The translations under genes were made by a program, and so were the position numbers. Of a stretch of DNA of 64,000 nt, positions 17,900-25,874 are shown in pieces. Where the stretch lies: assembly GCF_014930455.1 (NCBI RefSeq), contig NZ_JAAIYO010000008.1, forward strand, positions 306,748 through 370,747, read 5' to 3'. Position 1 is the stretch's first letter. Every line of letters starts with the position of its first letter. This stretch comes from Corallococcus soli (GTDB lineage Bacteria; Myxococcota; Myxococcia; Myxococcales; Myxococcaceae). A model generated the notes under the pieces. The model was not told where the DNA came from, did not search any database, and saw only the letters and a list, made by a program, of their open reading frames with translations.

Positions 17900-18661
17900 C
17901 TACCGCGTCACGGACGCCAGGAACGCGGCGACCCGGGGCAACACCCTGGCCGCCTTGGCCCAGGCGCCGCCGTGGTCCGCGTGCTCGATGGTCGCGAAGC
18001 TCGCGCCGGCCCGCTCCGCCACGGCCTTCATGGGGTCGTGGTACGGATCCTGGGCTCCGCAGTACAGGAGCCCCGGCCTTCCGGACCGCACCAGCGCATC
18101 ATCCAGGCCCGCCGTGTCCTCGCAGGCCTGGAGGCACAGGCGCAGGGCCCGCAGGTCGCCCGTGGCGATGACCTCCGCCAGCTCCGGCGCGCGCCGGGCG
18201 CCCATCAACAACACCTGGAACCAGTCCACCTCCGTCCCTGGCGGGAGGTTCTTCGCCAGCGCCATGGCGGCCGTGCGCAAGCCGTTGGTCGGATCCCACC
18301 CTCCCACCACGTACGACGCCAGCCGCTCCGGCGCGAAGGCCGCCAGCCCGCACACCGTCCAGCCCCCCATCGAGTACCCCCACGCATGCGCCTGCGGAAT
18401 CGACAGCGTGTCGAGCACCGACAGCACGTCCTCCACCCGGCGCCGCAGAACATAGGCCTCGGGTTCGTGCGGCGCGTCGCTCTGGCCGTGGCCCAGCGAA
18501 TCGAACGTCACCACCGTGTACGCGCCCTTCAACGCGGGCGCGTACTCCTTGAGCGTCCAGTGCGAGCCCAACTGGAGCAGGCCGTGCAACAGCAGGAGGG
18601 GAGGACCCTGGCCTTCCATCTCGTAGTGGATGCGGCGGCCGGACTTCGTGGCGAACGGCAT
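17900..18661 (-). CDS. Alpha/beta hydrolase
   Basis: 253 residues, no signal peptide. LLLLHGLLQLGSHW gives the HG oxyanion motif, GYSMGG holds the nucleophile Ser at about residue 96, D in CGAQDPYHD and H in ADHGGAW complete a plausible triad. It could act as an esterase, lipase or C-C hydrolase; nothing in the context fixes the substrate. It converges with the flavin monooxygenase (gap 40 bases) and lies 32 bases downstream of the DUF4139 pair on the same strand, so it could be the last gene of that transcript. Confidence 0.82.
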   Translation of the reverse strand: MPFATKSGRRIHYEMEGQGPPLLLLHGLLQLGSHWTLKEYAPALKGAYTVVTFDSLGHGQSDAPHEPEAYVLRRRVEDVLSVLDTLSIPQAHAWGYSMGGWTVCGLAAFAPERLASYVVGGWDPTNGLRTAAMALAKNLPPGTEVDWFQVLLMGARRAPELAEVIATGDLRALRLCLQACEDTAGLDDALVRSGRPGLLYCGAQDPYHDPMKAVAERAGASFATIEHADHGGAWAKAARVLPRVAAFLASVTR

Positions 18662-18693
18662 GACTCCCAGGCTCCTCTCTCCTCGCGAAGGGA

Positions 18694-20253
18694 CTACAGG
18701 CCCGACACCTTCGCGGCGCTGGTCAACGTGAAGCCGAACGCCACCGTCTGCCGGGAGCGCGGTGGCAGGTTCAACTGGAAGCGCACGATGCCTTCCTCGC
18801 TCACCTGCGTGGGCGCGGGTTTCGTGGCGTCCTTGAGCAGCGCGACTTCCACCGCCTCCACCTCCGACACCGGCATGCGCTCCTCCACCGCCAGGTCCGC
18901 CGGCTTCGCCCCCATGTTGGAGACGAACAGCTTCACCCGCTGCGTGCGCGTGCGCCGCCCGGTGATGCGCGCGACCTCTTCGCCCACGTCCACCTGCCGC
19001 GACACGCGCAGCGAGTCCTCGCTGCCGAAGCCCAGCTTCACGCGCTCGCCCCGGCCCGCGAACTTCAGCTGCGCGCGGCCCACGTAGCCCTGGTCGCGCA
19101 TCAGATCCACGGGCCCCGCGAGCAGCACCGCCGGCCCGGTGTTGTCGAAGCGCGCCACCCGGTGCACCAGCGGGGACTGCTCCGGGCAGGCCACCAGCTC
19201 CGAGCTCGCCGGGGACGCGAACGTGAACAGCGCCACGCGGTGGGCCTCGCCGTCCGACGGCACCGTGGCCTTGTGGGGGGAGGCCAGCGTCACCGGCTCG
19301 CCGCCGTCGTCCATGCCGGGCAACGCATCCGCGGCCTTCGTCGTCCTGGCCTCGCCCGTCGTCTGGAGCGCCTCCTCACGGATGGACACGTCCACGACGT
19401 GCTTCTCGCGCGCCGTCTTGTCGCGCAGCGACAGCCAGTCGTCCTGGAGCCGGGGCGGCGTGGCGCCCAGCGTGGGCCGCGCCGTGGAGAAGGCCAGCGT
19501 CACGTCCTTCCACGCCTCGCCCGTGTTCTGCCAGACGACGGCTTCACACTCCACCGTCACCGTCGCCGCCTCTGGCGTGGTGCGCAGCGCCGCCCGGTAG
19601 GCCGGGCGCCACGCGGCGCAGGGCACCAGGTACGTCAGCGTCAGCGTCGCCGGGCCTCCCGCCGCGTGACTCACGTCCAGCTCCGCGCGCACGTCCAGCG
19701 TCGGCTCGGGCCGCTCCGTGCGGGACAGGATGTCGCGAGTCTCCTGCTGGTGCTGGCGCTGGAGGCGGGCCTCGTGGCGCCGGGCCTGCCGGAGCGCGTC
19801 GTCCGTCGCCGTGTGCTCCTGGCGGAGGGTGTCGAGCTGTTCCTTCCACCGGGCAGGGTCCGCTTCGCCCGCGCCAGTGCGCTCGGCGATGGCGCGCAGC
19901 ACCTCCGCGCGCGCGGCCTGCATCAGGCCGCGCTTCACCTCCAGGCGGCGCACCTGGGCGTGGGCCTGCTCCATCGCCTGTTCGTGTTCGAAGGCCCGGC
20001 GCGCCAGCTCCGTGTGCTGCTCCCGCAGCGCCTCCGGGAGCACGGCGCGCATGGAGCGGCGCAGGCTGGCCTGCGTCACCATGCCGCCGGACAGCTTCGC
20101 CTGGAGCGAGCGGTCCACCGCCACCGCCGGCAGTCCGTCCACCCAAAGCCGGGTGGCGCCCTGGGGCAGCGTCACTTCGCCGCTGCGTTCGATGAGGGCC
20201 CGGTCCTCCAGGACCGTCACCTTGACGAGGGGCAACAAGATGGAAGTGCGCAT
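18694..20253 (-). CDS. DUF4139-domain protein (mucoidy inhibitor MuiA-like), paralogue 1
   Basis: 519 residues from ATG 20253, which overlaps the stop of the preceding paralogue (ATGA). Layout: an N-terminal beta domain (LPLVKVTVLEDRALIERSGEV, DUF4140-like), a coiled coil from about 70 to 175 rich in Gln/Arg/Leu, then the long beta-rich DUF4139 domain (LTLTYLVPCAAWRPAYRAAL, WKDVTLAFSTARP, RVKLFVSNMGAKPADLAVEERMP). No signal peptide is seen, unlike some family members. The role of the family is poorly understood. Tandem coupling to a diverged paralogue suggests a hetero-oligomer. Confidence 0.85.
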   Translation of the reverse strand: MRTSILLPLVKVTVLEDRALIERSGEVTLPQGATRLWVDGLPAVAVDRSLQAKLSGGMVTQASLRRSMRAVLPEALREQHTELARRAFEHEQAMEQAHAQVRRLEVKRGLMQAARAEVLRAIAERTGAGEADPARWKEQLDTLRQEHTATDDALRQARRHEARLQRQHQQETRDILSRTERPEPTLDVRAELDVSHAAGGPATLTLTYLVPCAAWRPAYRAALRTTPEAATVTVECEAVVWQNTGEAWKDVTLAFSTARPTLGATPPRLQDDWLSLRDKTAREKHVVDVSIREEALQTTGEARTTKAADALPGMDDGGEPVTLASPHKATVPSDGEAHRVALFTFASPASSELVACPEQSPLVHRVARFDNTGPAVLLAGPVDLMRDQGYVGRAQLKFAGRGERVKLGFGSEDSLRVSRQVDVGEEVARITGRRTRTQRVKLFVSNMGAKPADLAVEERMPVSEVEAVEVALLKDATKPAPTQVSEEGIVRFQLNLPPRSRQTVAFGFTLTSAAKVSGL

Positions 20254-22484
20254 CACGTCCTCCGGTTTCCGCCCGCCAGCATCTTGCTGGCGGGCAGCTT
20301 GACGACCCACGTCGCCTTCAACGAACGCTTCGCCCCCGCGGGAATGCTCACGCGCCAGACGCGCTCACCCTCCACCGGCAGCTCGCCCGGGATGGGCGTG
20401 GGCTTGTGCCAGGGCGGCGTGACCTCCGTCTCCTCGACCTTGATGTCCTTCTGGGATTCGGGCACCGCGCCCACGCGCTCGGACACGGTGACGTTCACCG
20501 GCCGCGAGAGGTGGTTGGCCAGCTCCACCGACACATGGTGCGTGAGCACCGTGCTGTTGCCGAACATGCCGCCCGTGGCTTCGTCGAAGCGGGTGTTGCG
20601 CGCCACCTGGAGCGCTTCCTCCACGCCCAGGCCCAGCCGCTGCGTCTCGCCGGGGCCCATCGTGGGCAGCGGGGAGGTCATCAGGAATTCATCCTCCAGC
20701 GTCACGTCCACCGGGCCCGCGAGCAGGGCGTGGGGCGTCGGGTTGTCCAGCCGCACCGTGCGGAAGACGCGCGGCTCCACGGAGGGCACGGCCACGTACT
20801 CGGCGCTGAGCTCCACCGGCAGCGTCAGCATGGGCACCGTGTGCCACGCCCCGTCGGACGGGACGTCCGCGCTCGCCTCCGCGTCGAAGCGAGCGTCGAA
20901 GTGCCGGGCGGAGTCGCGCGGGGGCACCGCCCAGGTGGGCGGCGCAAGCAGGTTCACGGCCGCGGCGGTGTTCATGGCGACGGCCACGAGGTTCACCACG
21001 TCCACCTGCACGCGCACCGCGGACAGGGCCAGCATCGCCTGCGTGACGTGCGCCGGACGGGGCCGCAGCCGGCCGCGGTGATCCGAAGCGCCCGGTGGCG
21101 CCAGCGTCAGGGATTCGTAGTCGAGCAGCCCGTCCGCGGGCTCCAGCGCGGGCGGGGGGAGGTCGCCGTCCTCTTCATCATCCGCGCCCAGGAGGTCCTT
21201 GACCGGAGCGTCGTCGAAGTCCGCTTCGGCCTTGCGCTTCTTGGCGCGCTCCAGTCCTCCGCCGCCCTTGGGCGCGGATGCCATCCTGGGCAGTCCGCGC
21301 GGGATGGCGACCTCGCCGGTGACGCTCCCGCCCCGGGGGGCGGACGCCGCACGGCCGCCCACCATGGGGGCCCCCGGGCGCGCTGGGGGCGGGGGGGGCT
21401 TGGACATGGGAGCCGACGGGCGGGGCGGGGCGCCGGGAGCGCCTCCAAAGGAAGCCTCCTCCTGTTCGTCCGCGAGCGCGCCTGGCTCCTCCTCGGAGGT
21501 CTCGTACATCGGCATCTCCTGGGGCACGGGCTCGGGCATCAGGAGGGCGGGGGAGGGCGGGGCGCGCAGGGCGTCGTAGCCCGCGAACAGCTCATCCAGA
21601 CCCGGGGCGGGCTCACGCCAGCCGGAGCGCGCGGGGGGCGGCTGGACGCGCCCGATGCGCAGCGACTTCAGCTCCGGCACCTCCGCGTGTCGCATCAGGT
21701 CCGCGGTGGAGACGGAGAGCCGCACCCCCGTCCAGTCCTCGCCCGTGCGCTGGAGCACGGCGGCCCGCATGCGCAGCGTGCCTTCCTCCAGCGTCCGGGG
21801 CAGGCGCAGGTCATAGGTGGGGACCCAGCGCGCGCCCACCACCGCGTACTCCAGCACGAGGCGCGCATCCGTGTCCGAAGGCAGGGGTCCGGACAGCGTC
21901 AGCTGCGCCGCGCGGAACAGCCGGGCCCGGTCGCCGCTGAGCGCGGAGGACAGCTCCTGGATGCGGCGGCGGCGCAGCTCCACCTCCGCCGTGGCGTCGC
22001 GCAGCTGTCGCTCCAGGACCAACCGCTGGGCATGCAGCGCCGTCAGCTCCGTGTCCACGAACCCCGCCAGGGACAGCATCGAGGCAAGCGGCGCCTCCCT
22101 GGGGGGCTGGCCCTTGCGCGGGGGCGGGAAGACGGGCGTCAGCCGCTGGAGCGTGTCCAGCTCCCCGCGCACTCGCTCCAGCCGGGCGTGCACGTCGGAC
22201 AGCAGCGCCTCCGAGGCTTCGAGCGCGTGCTGCTCCACGGGCAGGTCCGACTCCGAGGGCAGCCGCGCCTCGAAGGTGGGCCGCAGGTCGCGGACGAGCA
22301 GGCCGGCGGGGCCCTCCACGACCCGGGCGCGCAGGGAGTGGGCGCGCAGGGCCAGCGGCAGGCCTTCGATGCGGACCTTGTCGGGCAGGTGTCCCTGCTC
22401 CGGGGACAGCACGAAGGCCCGCGTGCACAGCGCGCCCTCGGCATGAACCGTGACGGATTCCAGGATGGACGGTACGACGCGCAT
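20253..22484 (-). CDS. DUF4139-domain protein (MuiA-like), paralogue 2 with disordered insert
   Basis: 743 residues from ATG 22484. It shares the layout of its neighbour: N-terminal beta domain, coiled coil at about 100-190, WVPTYDLRLP and WTGVRLSVSTADL in the DUF4139 region, and a C-terminal ...TRFDEATGGMFG...VTVSERVGAVP. Between about residues 280 and 400 it carries a large low-complexity Pro/Gly/Ala and Glu-rich insert absent from the partner. The stop codon overlaps the start of paralogue 1, indicating translational coupling and probably joint assembly. No signal peptide or membrane helix is visible. Confidence 0.83.
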   Translation of the reverse strand: MRVVPSILESVTVHAEGALCTRAFVLSPEQGHLPDKVRIEGLPLALRAHSLRARVVEGPAGLLVRDLRPTFEARLPSESDLPVEQHALEASEALLSDVHARLERVRGELDTLQRLTPVFPPPRKGQPPREAPLASMLSLAGFVDTELTALHAQRLVLERQLRDATAEVELRRRRIQELSSALSGDRARLFRAAQLTLSGPLPSDTDARLVLEYAVVGARWVPTYDLRLPRTLEEGTLRMRAAVLQRTGEDWTGVRLSVSTADLMRHAEVPELKSLRIGRVQPPPARSGWREPAPGLDELFAGYDALRAPPSPALLMPEPVPQEMPMYETSEEEPGALADEQEEASFGGAPGAPPRPSAPMSKPPPPPARPGAPMVGGRAASAPRGGSVTGEVAIPRGLPRMASAPKGGGGLERAKKRKAEADFDDAPVKDLLGADDEEDGDLPPPALEPADGLLDYESLTLAPPGASDHRGRLRPRPAHVTQAMLALSAVRVQVDVVNLVAVAMNTAAAVNLLAPPTWAVPPRDSARHFDARFDAEASADVPSDGAWHTVPMLTLPVELSAEYVAVPSVEPRVFRTVRLDNPTPHALLAGPVDVTLEDEFLMTSPLPTMGPGETQRLGLGVEEALQVARNTRFDEATGGMFGNSTVLTHHVSVELANHLSRPVNVTVSERVGAVPESQKDIKVEETEVTPPWHKPTPIPGELPVEGERVWRVSIPAGAKRSLKATWVVKLPASKMLAGGNRRT

Positions 22485-22583
22485 GGGCCCCCTCTTCCAT
22501 GGAGAGGGCCGCACGCTAACCGACGTCCATGAGGATGGCGACGGTGGGCACGCGGCCCACGCACCGTCACGCAACCTCCAGGG

Positions 22584-23498
22584 TCAGAACGCCCGGTTCA
22601 CGGCGTAGCCGCAGATGCGGTGCTCGGCCTTGTAGGTCGCGGGGCCCGGGACGCCGTCGATGGGGCCCGTGTAGCCGAAGCTCCGGCCCACCGTCTGCAC
22701 GCGGCTCCAGTAGATGGCGCCGGGGATGCCGTCCTCCTGCGCGGAGGTGCGGGGGCCGCCCCGGTTGTTCAGCTCGCGCGCGGTGATGCGCACGCGGAGC
22801 TTCTCCGTGTTCGGACCCGTCACCCCGTCGATGGGGCCCGTGTAGCCGAAGTCGCGCTGCCCCACCGTCTGGATGCGCTGGTAATAGATTGTGCCCGGGA
22901 TGCCGTCGAACTCCGTGGACGTCTGGGGAAGGCCTCCGCCCGGCGAGCCGCCGCCCCCGGCGATGCGTCCGCCCGCGTAGTCCATGGACCAGCCCAGGTA
23001 GCGCGCGCCCGTCTTCGACGAGTAGCCGGAGACGCTGTTGACGCCAATCGCATCCCCCCAGGACTGCGACAGGTTGTACGTCGCCATGAAGACCGTTCCA
23101 CCGCCGCCGTTCAGGTCCGCGCCCACGTGGCCCGCCGACCCGATGTCCCACCAGTGGAAGGCGCCAATCAGCGCCGTCGCCGGGTTCGTCGAGACGATCC
23201 TCGACGCCCGGTAGGCCTCGATGGCCGTGGGCCGCACCGCGGAGTCGGGGAGCTGCCCGAAGCGGACCATCAGCGAACCGCACCACTGGTTCCACGTCCC
23301 CCCGTCGCGCTTGGGGTTGGCGGCGGCATAGGCCCGCGCGCGGTCGTAGATGGGCGAGTTCGCCTCGCTTTCCACCGATTCAATCCCAGACACCTCCGGG
23401 GTTGATGCCTCCATCCCGGCCCCACCACAAGCGGCCAGCATCAGGCTCGCGGACACCAGCAGGGCAGGGGACCACGTCATCCAGTTCGTGCGCATCAT
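22584..23498 (-). CDS. Lipoprotein with CHAP/NlpC-like region and two peptidoglycan-binding-like repeats
   Basis: 304 residues from ATG 23498 (the next codon is also ATG; GGAG suits either). Lipobox LMLAAC places the lipid on C24. Residues about 50-190 contain C73 in WNQWCGSLMVRFG and H124 in WWDIGSAGHVGAD, a Cys/His layout like CHAP or NlpC peptidases. Two C-terminal repeats of about 45 residues (DGIPGTIYYQRIQTVG..FGYTGPIDGVTGP and DGIPGAIYWSRVQTVG..FGYTGPIDGVPGP) end in the DGVxGP motif of peptidoglycan-binding modules. A cell-wall hydrolase anchored in the envelope is the likeliest role; activity is unproven. Confidence 0.65.
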   Translation of the reverse strand: MMRTNWMTWSPALLVSASLMLAACGGAGMEASTPEVSGIESVESEANSPIYDRARAYAAANPKRDGGTWNQWCGSLMVRFGQLPDSAVRPTAIEAYRASRIVSTNPATALIGAFHWWDIGSAGHVGADLNGGGGTVFMATYNLSQSWGDAIGVNSVSGYSSKTGARYLGWSMDYAGGRIAGGGGSPGGGLPQTSTEFDGIPGTIYYQRIQTVGQRDFGYTGPIDGVTGPNTEKLRVRITARELNNRGGPRTSAQEDGIPGAIYWSRVQTVGRSFGYTGPIDGVPGPATYKAEHRICGYAVNRAF

Positions 23499-23550
23499 CT
23501 GTCTCCAGGAGGGGGGATTCAGCAGGGGCCGAAATTTGCAAATAAATCCA

Positions 23551-23579
23551 ATTATACGTGGTTTTCTGAATTGAAACTG
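23551..23579 (-). promoter_or_regulatory. Candidate promoter of the minus-strand wall lipoprotein
   Basis: The minus strand reads a perfect TATAAT (plus-strand ATTATA at 23551-23556) in an AT-rich patch that is striking in this GC-rich sequence. A -35-like CAGTTT or AGTTTC lies about 17 bases upstream and is a poor match. The transcript would have a leader of roughly 45 bases before ATG 23498. The same patch separates two divergent genes. Confidence 0.45.
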
Positions 23580-23625
23580 GATTTGCGGCTGGAGGCCGGG
23601 GCGAACCGTGCGAAGGTCGCTGTCC

Positions 23626-24618
23626 ATGCGAACGTCCTGGCTCGTGTTCTCGTTGTCGTTGCTCTGCGCATGCTCCACCACGCCGTCGGTGCCTCCTGGC
23701 GGCGACGGGACGGATCCCCTCCATCAGGTGCGGCGGGTCCAGGTGGCGGAGGGCGTGGAGCTGGAGGTGCTCGACTACGGCGGGAAGGGACCGGCGCTCG
23801 TGTTCCTTCCGGGCCTGGGCAGCACCGCCCACGTCTACGACGTGCTGGCGCCGGAGTTCACCGCCACGCACCACGTCTACGCGTTCACGCGTCGTGGGTT
23901 CGGGGCGTCGAGCTGGCCCACCACCGGTTATGACAGCGCCACGCTGGGGCACGACGTGCTGGTCGCGCTGGACGGGCTGGGGCTCGCGAAGGCGACGCTC
24001 GCGGGCCACTCGCTCGCGGGGGATGAGCTGAACTGGTTGGGCATCCACCACCCGGAGCGCGTGGAGGCGCTCATCTTCCTGGACGCCACGGACAACCGGG
24101 GGGAGATCGCCGACTTCCTGAAGGGCCACCCCCTGCCGCCGCTGCCGTTCTCCGTGCTCGACGGCCAGCCGTCACGCGAGGCCGTGGCCGCCATCCTGGA
24201 GAAGGACCTGGGCGGCCGCTTCCCTCCGCATGAGCTGGAGCAGGCGTATGAGTTCGATGCCACGACGGGCGCGTACCTGCGCTACCACCGGCTGCCCGAA
24301 GCGACGGAGCTGTCGGTGCGCGGCGCGGCCGAGCCGGACTTCGCGAAGCTGAAGGGGCCCATGCTGGCCATCTCCGACGAGCAGGCCTTCGCGGGCTGGG
24401 TGGAGTTCCTGTCCCAGAGCGAGAGCGTCCCCGCCGACCTTCGCGAGCGTGCACGGGCCTTCCTGCCCGAAGTGCGCGAGCACGAGGCCGCGCAGGACGC
24501 GCTGCTGCGGGGCATGCCGAACTGGAAGCTCGTGAGGCTCGACGGCGCCGGCCACTACCTGTGGCTCACGCGGCACGCGGAGGTCGTGGCCGCGATGCGT
24601 GCCTTCCTCGCGCGCTGA
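23626..24618 (+). CDS. Secreted/lipoprotein alpha/beta hydrolase
   Basis: 330 residues from ATG 23626; an in-frame GTG at 23608 with GGAGG upstream would add six residues to the same signal peptide. The signal ends in LSLLCAC (C14 or C16 lipidated). The mature enzyme has PGLGSTAHVYD, RRGFGASSWP, AGHSLAG (nucleophile Ser) and LDGAGHYLW (His), the usual triad order of epoxide-hydrolase/haloperoxidase-like alpha/beta hydrolases. It is probably an envelope esterase or amidase of unknown substrate. It diverges from the wall lipoprotein gene. Confidence 0.85.
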   Translation: MRTSWLVFSLSLLCACSTTPSVPPGGDGTDPLHQVRRVQVAEGVELEVLDYGGKGPALVFLPGLGSTAHVYDVLAPEFTATHHVYAFTRRGFGASSWPTTGYDSATLGHDVLVALDGLGLAKATLAGHSLAGDELNWLGIHHPERVEALIFLDATDNRGEIADFLKGHPLPPLPFSVLDGQPSREAVAAILEKDLGGRFPPHELEQAYEFDATTGAYLRYHRLPEATELSVRGAAEPDFAKLKGPMLAISDEQAFAGWVEFLSQSESVPADLRERARAFLPEVREHEAAQDALLRGMPNWKLVRLDGAGHYLWLTRHAEVVAAMRAFLAR

Positions 24619-24700
24619 CGCCATGGTCCGGCGGCGGCTCCGCACTTGAAGCCGCGGCCTGGCTCCGCCCCTGCGTCCCTCAGTTCAACGGCCCCGGATG

Positions 24701-25252
24701 TCAGCTCGCATCGGTGCGCACCACGGCCGGCGCGGGCTCCTGCTCCACGTCCAGCGGGCGGCCCAGGCAGTCCTCACCGTCCCGGGGCTTGGGCGTGCTG
24801 CGCGGCCGGTACTCCCAGTGCCACGGCTCCGAGGCCACCGTGCGACGGAAGCCGAAGCGACACGCGTTTCCCGCCAGCCAGAGATAGGTGGGCGACTCCA
24901 GCCCGCTGCCCACGACCAGGTCCACCGCCAGTCCGCGGTTGTGGTTGGAGCGGCCCGGCCGCGCGGCCTTGGGCCCGAGCCCCTTGCGATAGAGGCGCCA
25001 CAGGTAGTGCTGCTGGCGGTACGAACGCCACGCGCTCGTCACCAGCAGCGTCCGCCCGGACTCCCGGGCCTCCGCTGTCATCCGCTCGAAGGCCGCGGCC
25101 GCGTCGCGGTGCATCCGGTGGCCGCCGTGGATGCGCACCATGCGCGATGCCTTGGCCTTGGCCTTGCGGACCTTCACGTCCTTCGCGAACCCGGCGGGCG
25201 CCAGGAGACAGACGAGGAGCACGAGGCCCCAACGAAGCAGGGGAACCGACAT
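24701..25252 (-). CDS. VanY-type D-Ala-D-Ala carboxypeptidase (M15B-like)
   Basis: 183 residues from ATG 25252, with a signal peptide ending near AGFA. SAWRSYRQQHYLW, RSNHNRGLAVDLV and EPWHWEY are the M15 zinc and catalytic motifs (first His and Asp in NHNRGLAVD, general base Glu and second His in EPWHW). The enzyme should trim D-Ala-D-Ala or cross-bridges of peptidoglycan in the periplasm. An upstream TTG at 25264 is possible. The C-terminal 25 residues are charged and Pro-rich. No resistance genes are adjacent, so a housekeeping wall role is likely. Confidence 0.85.
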   Translation of the reverse strand: MSVPLLRWGLVLLVCLLAPAGFAKDVKVRKAKAKASRMVRIHGGHRMHRDAAAAFERMTAEARESGRTLLVTSAWRSYRQQHYLWRLYRKGLGPKAARPGRSNHNRGLAVDLVVGSGLESPTYLWLAGNACRFGFRRTVASEPWHWEYRPRSTPKPRDGEDCLGRPLDVEQEPAPAVVRTDAS

Positions 25253-25370
25253 TCGGAGGTCCAAGCAGTGGGCGAGGACGCCAAGGTGCCGTGTTTATTC
25301 CGTGCTGAAAAGCAGGCGGGCCGCCGAGCGCTCCACGGCCGCGCCCGAGCGCCAGGACGCTGCGTGGACC

Positions 25371-25772
25371 CTAGAAGAGCGTGAGCTGCGGGGACGGTGC
25401 GGGACCCTCCCGGGGGGGCAGCACGTTGAAGCCGTGCTCCCGGGCCCACGCCGCGCTGGGGCCTGCCCAGTGGTGCGCGTCCATGCGCGCGTGGCCCTTG
25501 TCGTCGAAGGTGACGCCTTCGGCCTCCAGCAGCTCGCGCTGACGGACGCCGGAGGTGCTGATACCACCCGTGCGGTTGATGATCCGCTGCCAGGGCACGC
25601 TCGCCGCGCGCGAACCCAGCGCGGCCATCGCGTGGCCCACGGTGCGGGCATCGCAGCCCTGGCCGACGATGGCGGCGATGTCCCCATAGGTCGCCACCTG
25701 ACCGGAGGGCACCTGCTCGCAGACGACGTAGATGCGCTCGAAGGGATCCTGCGAATCCGTGGGGGACGCCAT
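25371..25772 (-). CDS. Alkyltransferase-like protein (ATL; MGMT family without the acceptor Cys)
   Basis: 133 residues from ATG 25772 (ATG-less upstream extension to 25805 possible). The fold-defining segments VPSGQVATYGDIAAIVGQ (helix-turn-helix entry) and ARTVGHAMAAL match O6-alkylguanine-DNA alkyltransferases. The active-site PCHR is replaced by PWQR (residues 60-63), so the alkyl-accepting cysteine is a tryptophan. Such ATL proteins bind O6-alkylguanine without repairing it and hand the lesion to nucleotide excision repair. The C-terminal 40 residues extend beyond the core fold. Confidence 0.88.
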   Translation of the reverse strand: MASPTDSQDPFERIYVVCEQVPSGQVATYGDIAAIVGQGCDARTVGHAMAALGSRAASVPWQRIINRTGGISTSGVRQRELLEAEGVTFDDKGHARMDAHHWAGPSAAWAREHGFNVLPPREGPAPSPQLTLF

Positions 25773-25874
25773 CGGGGGCCTCCGGGTGGGTTGTGCGGAG
25801 ACCATCCTACCCCAGGCGTTGGCGTGGGCAACGCCTGTCCATCCGGGCGCGTGACACCTTGGGACTTCGCGTCG

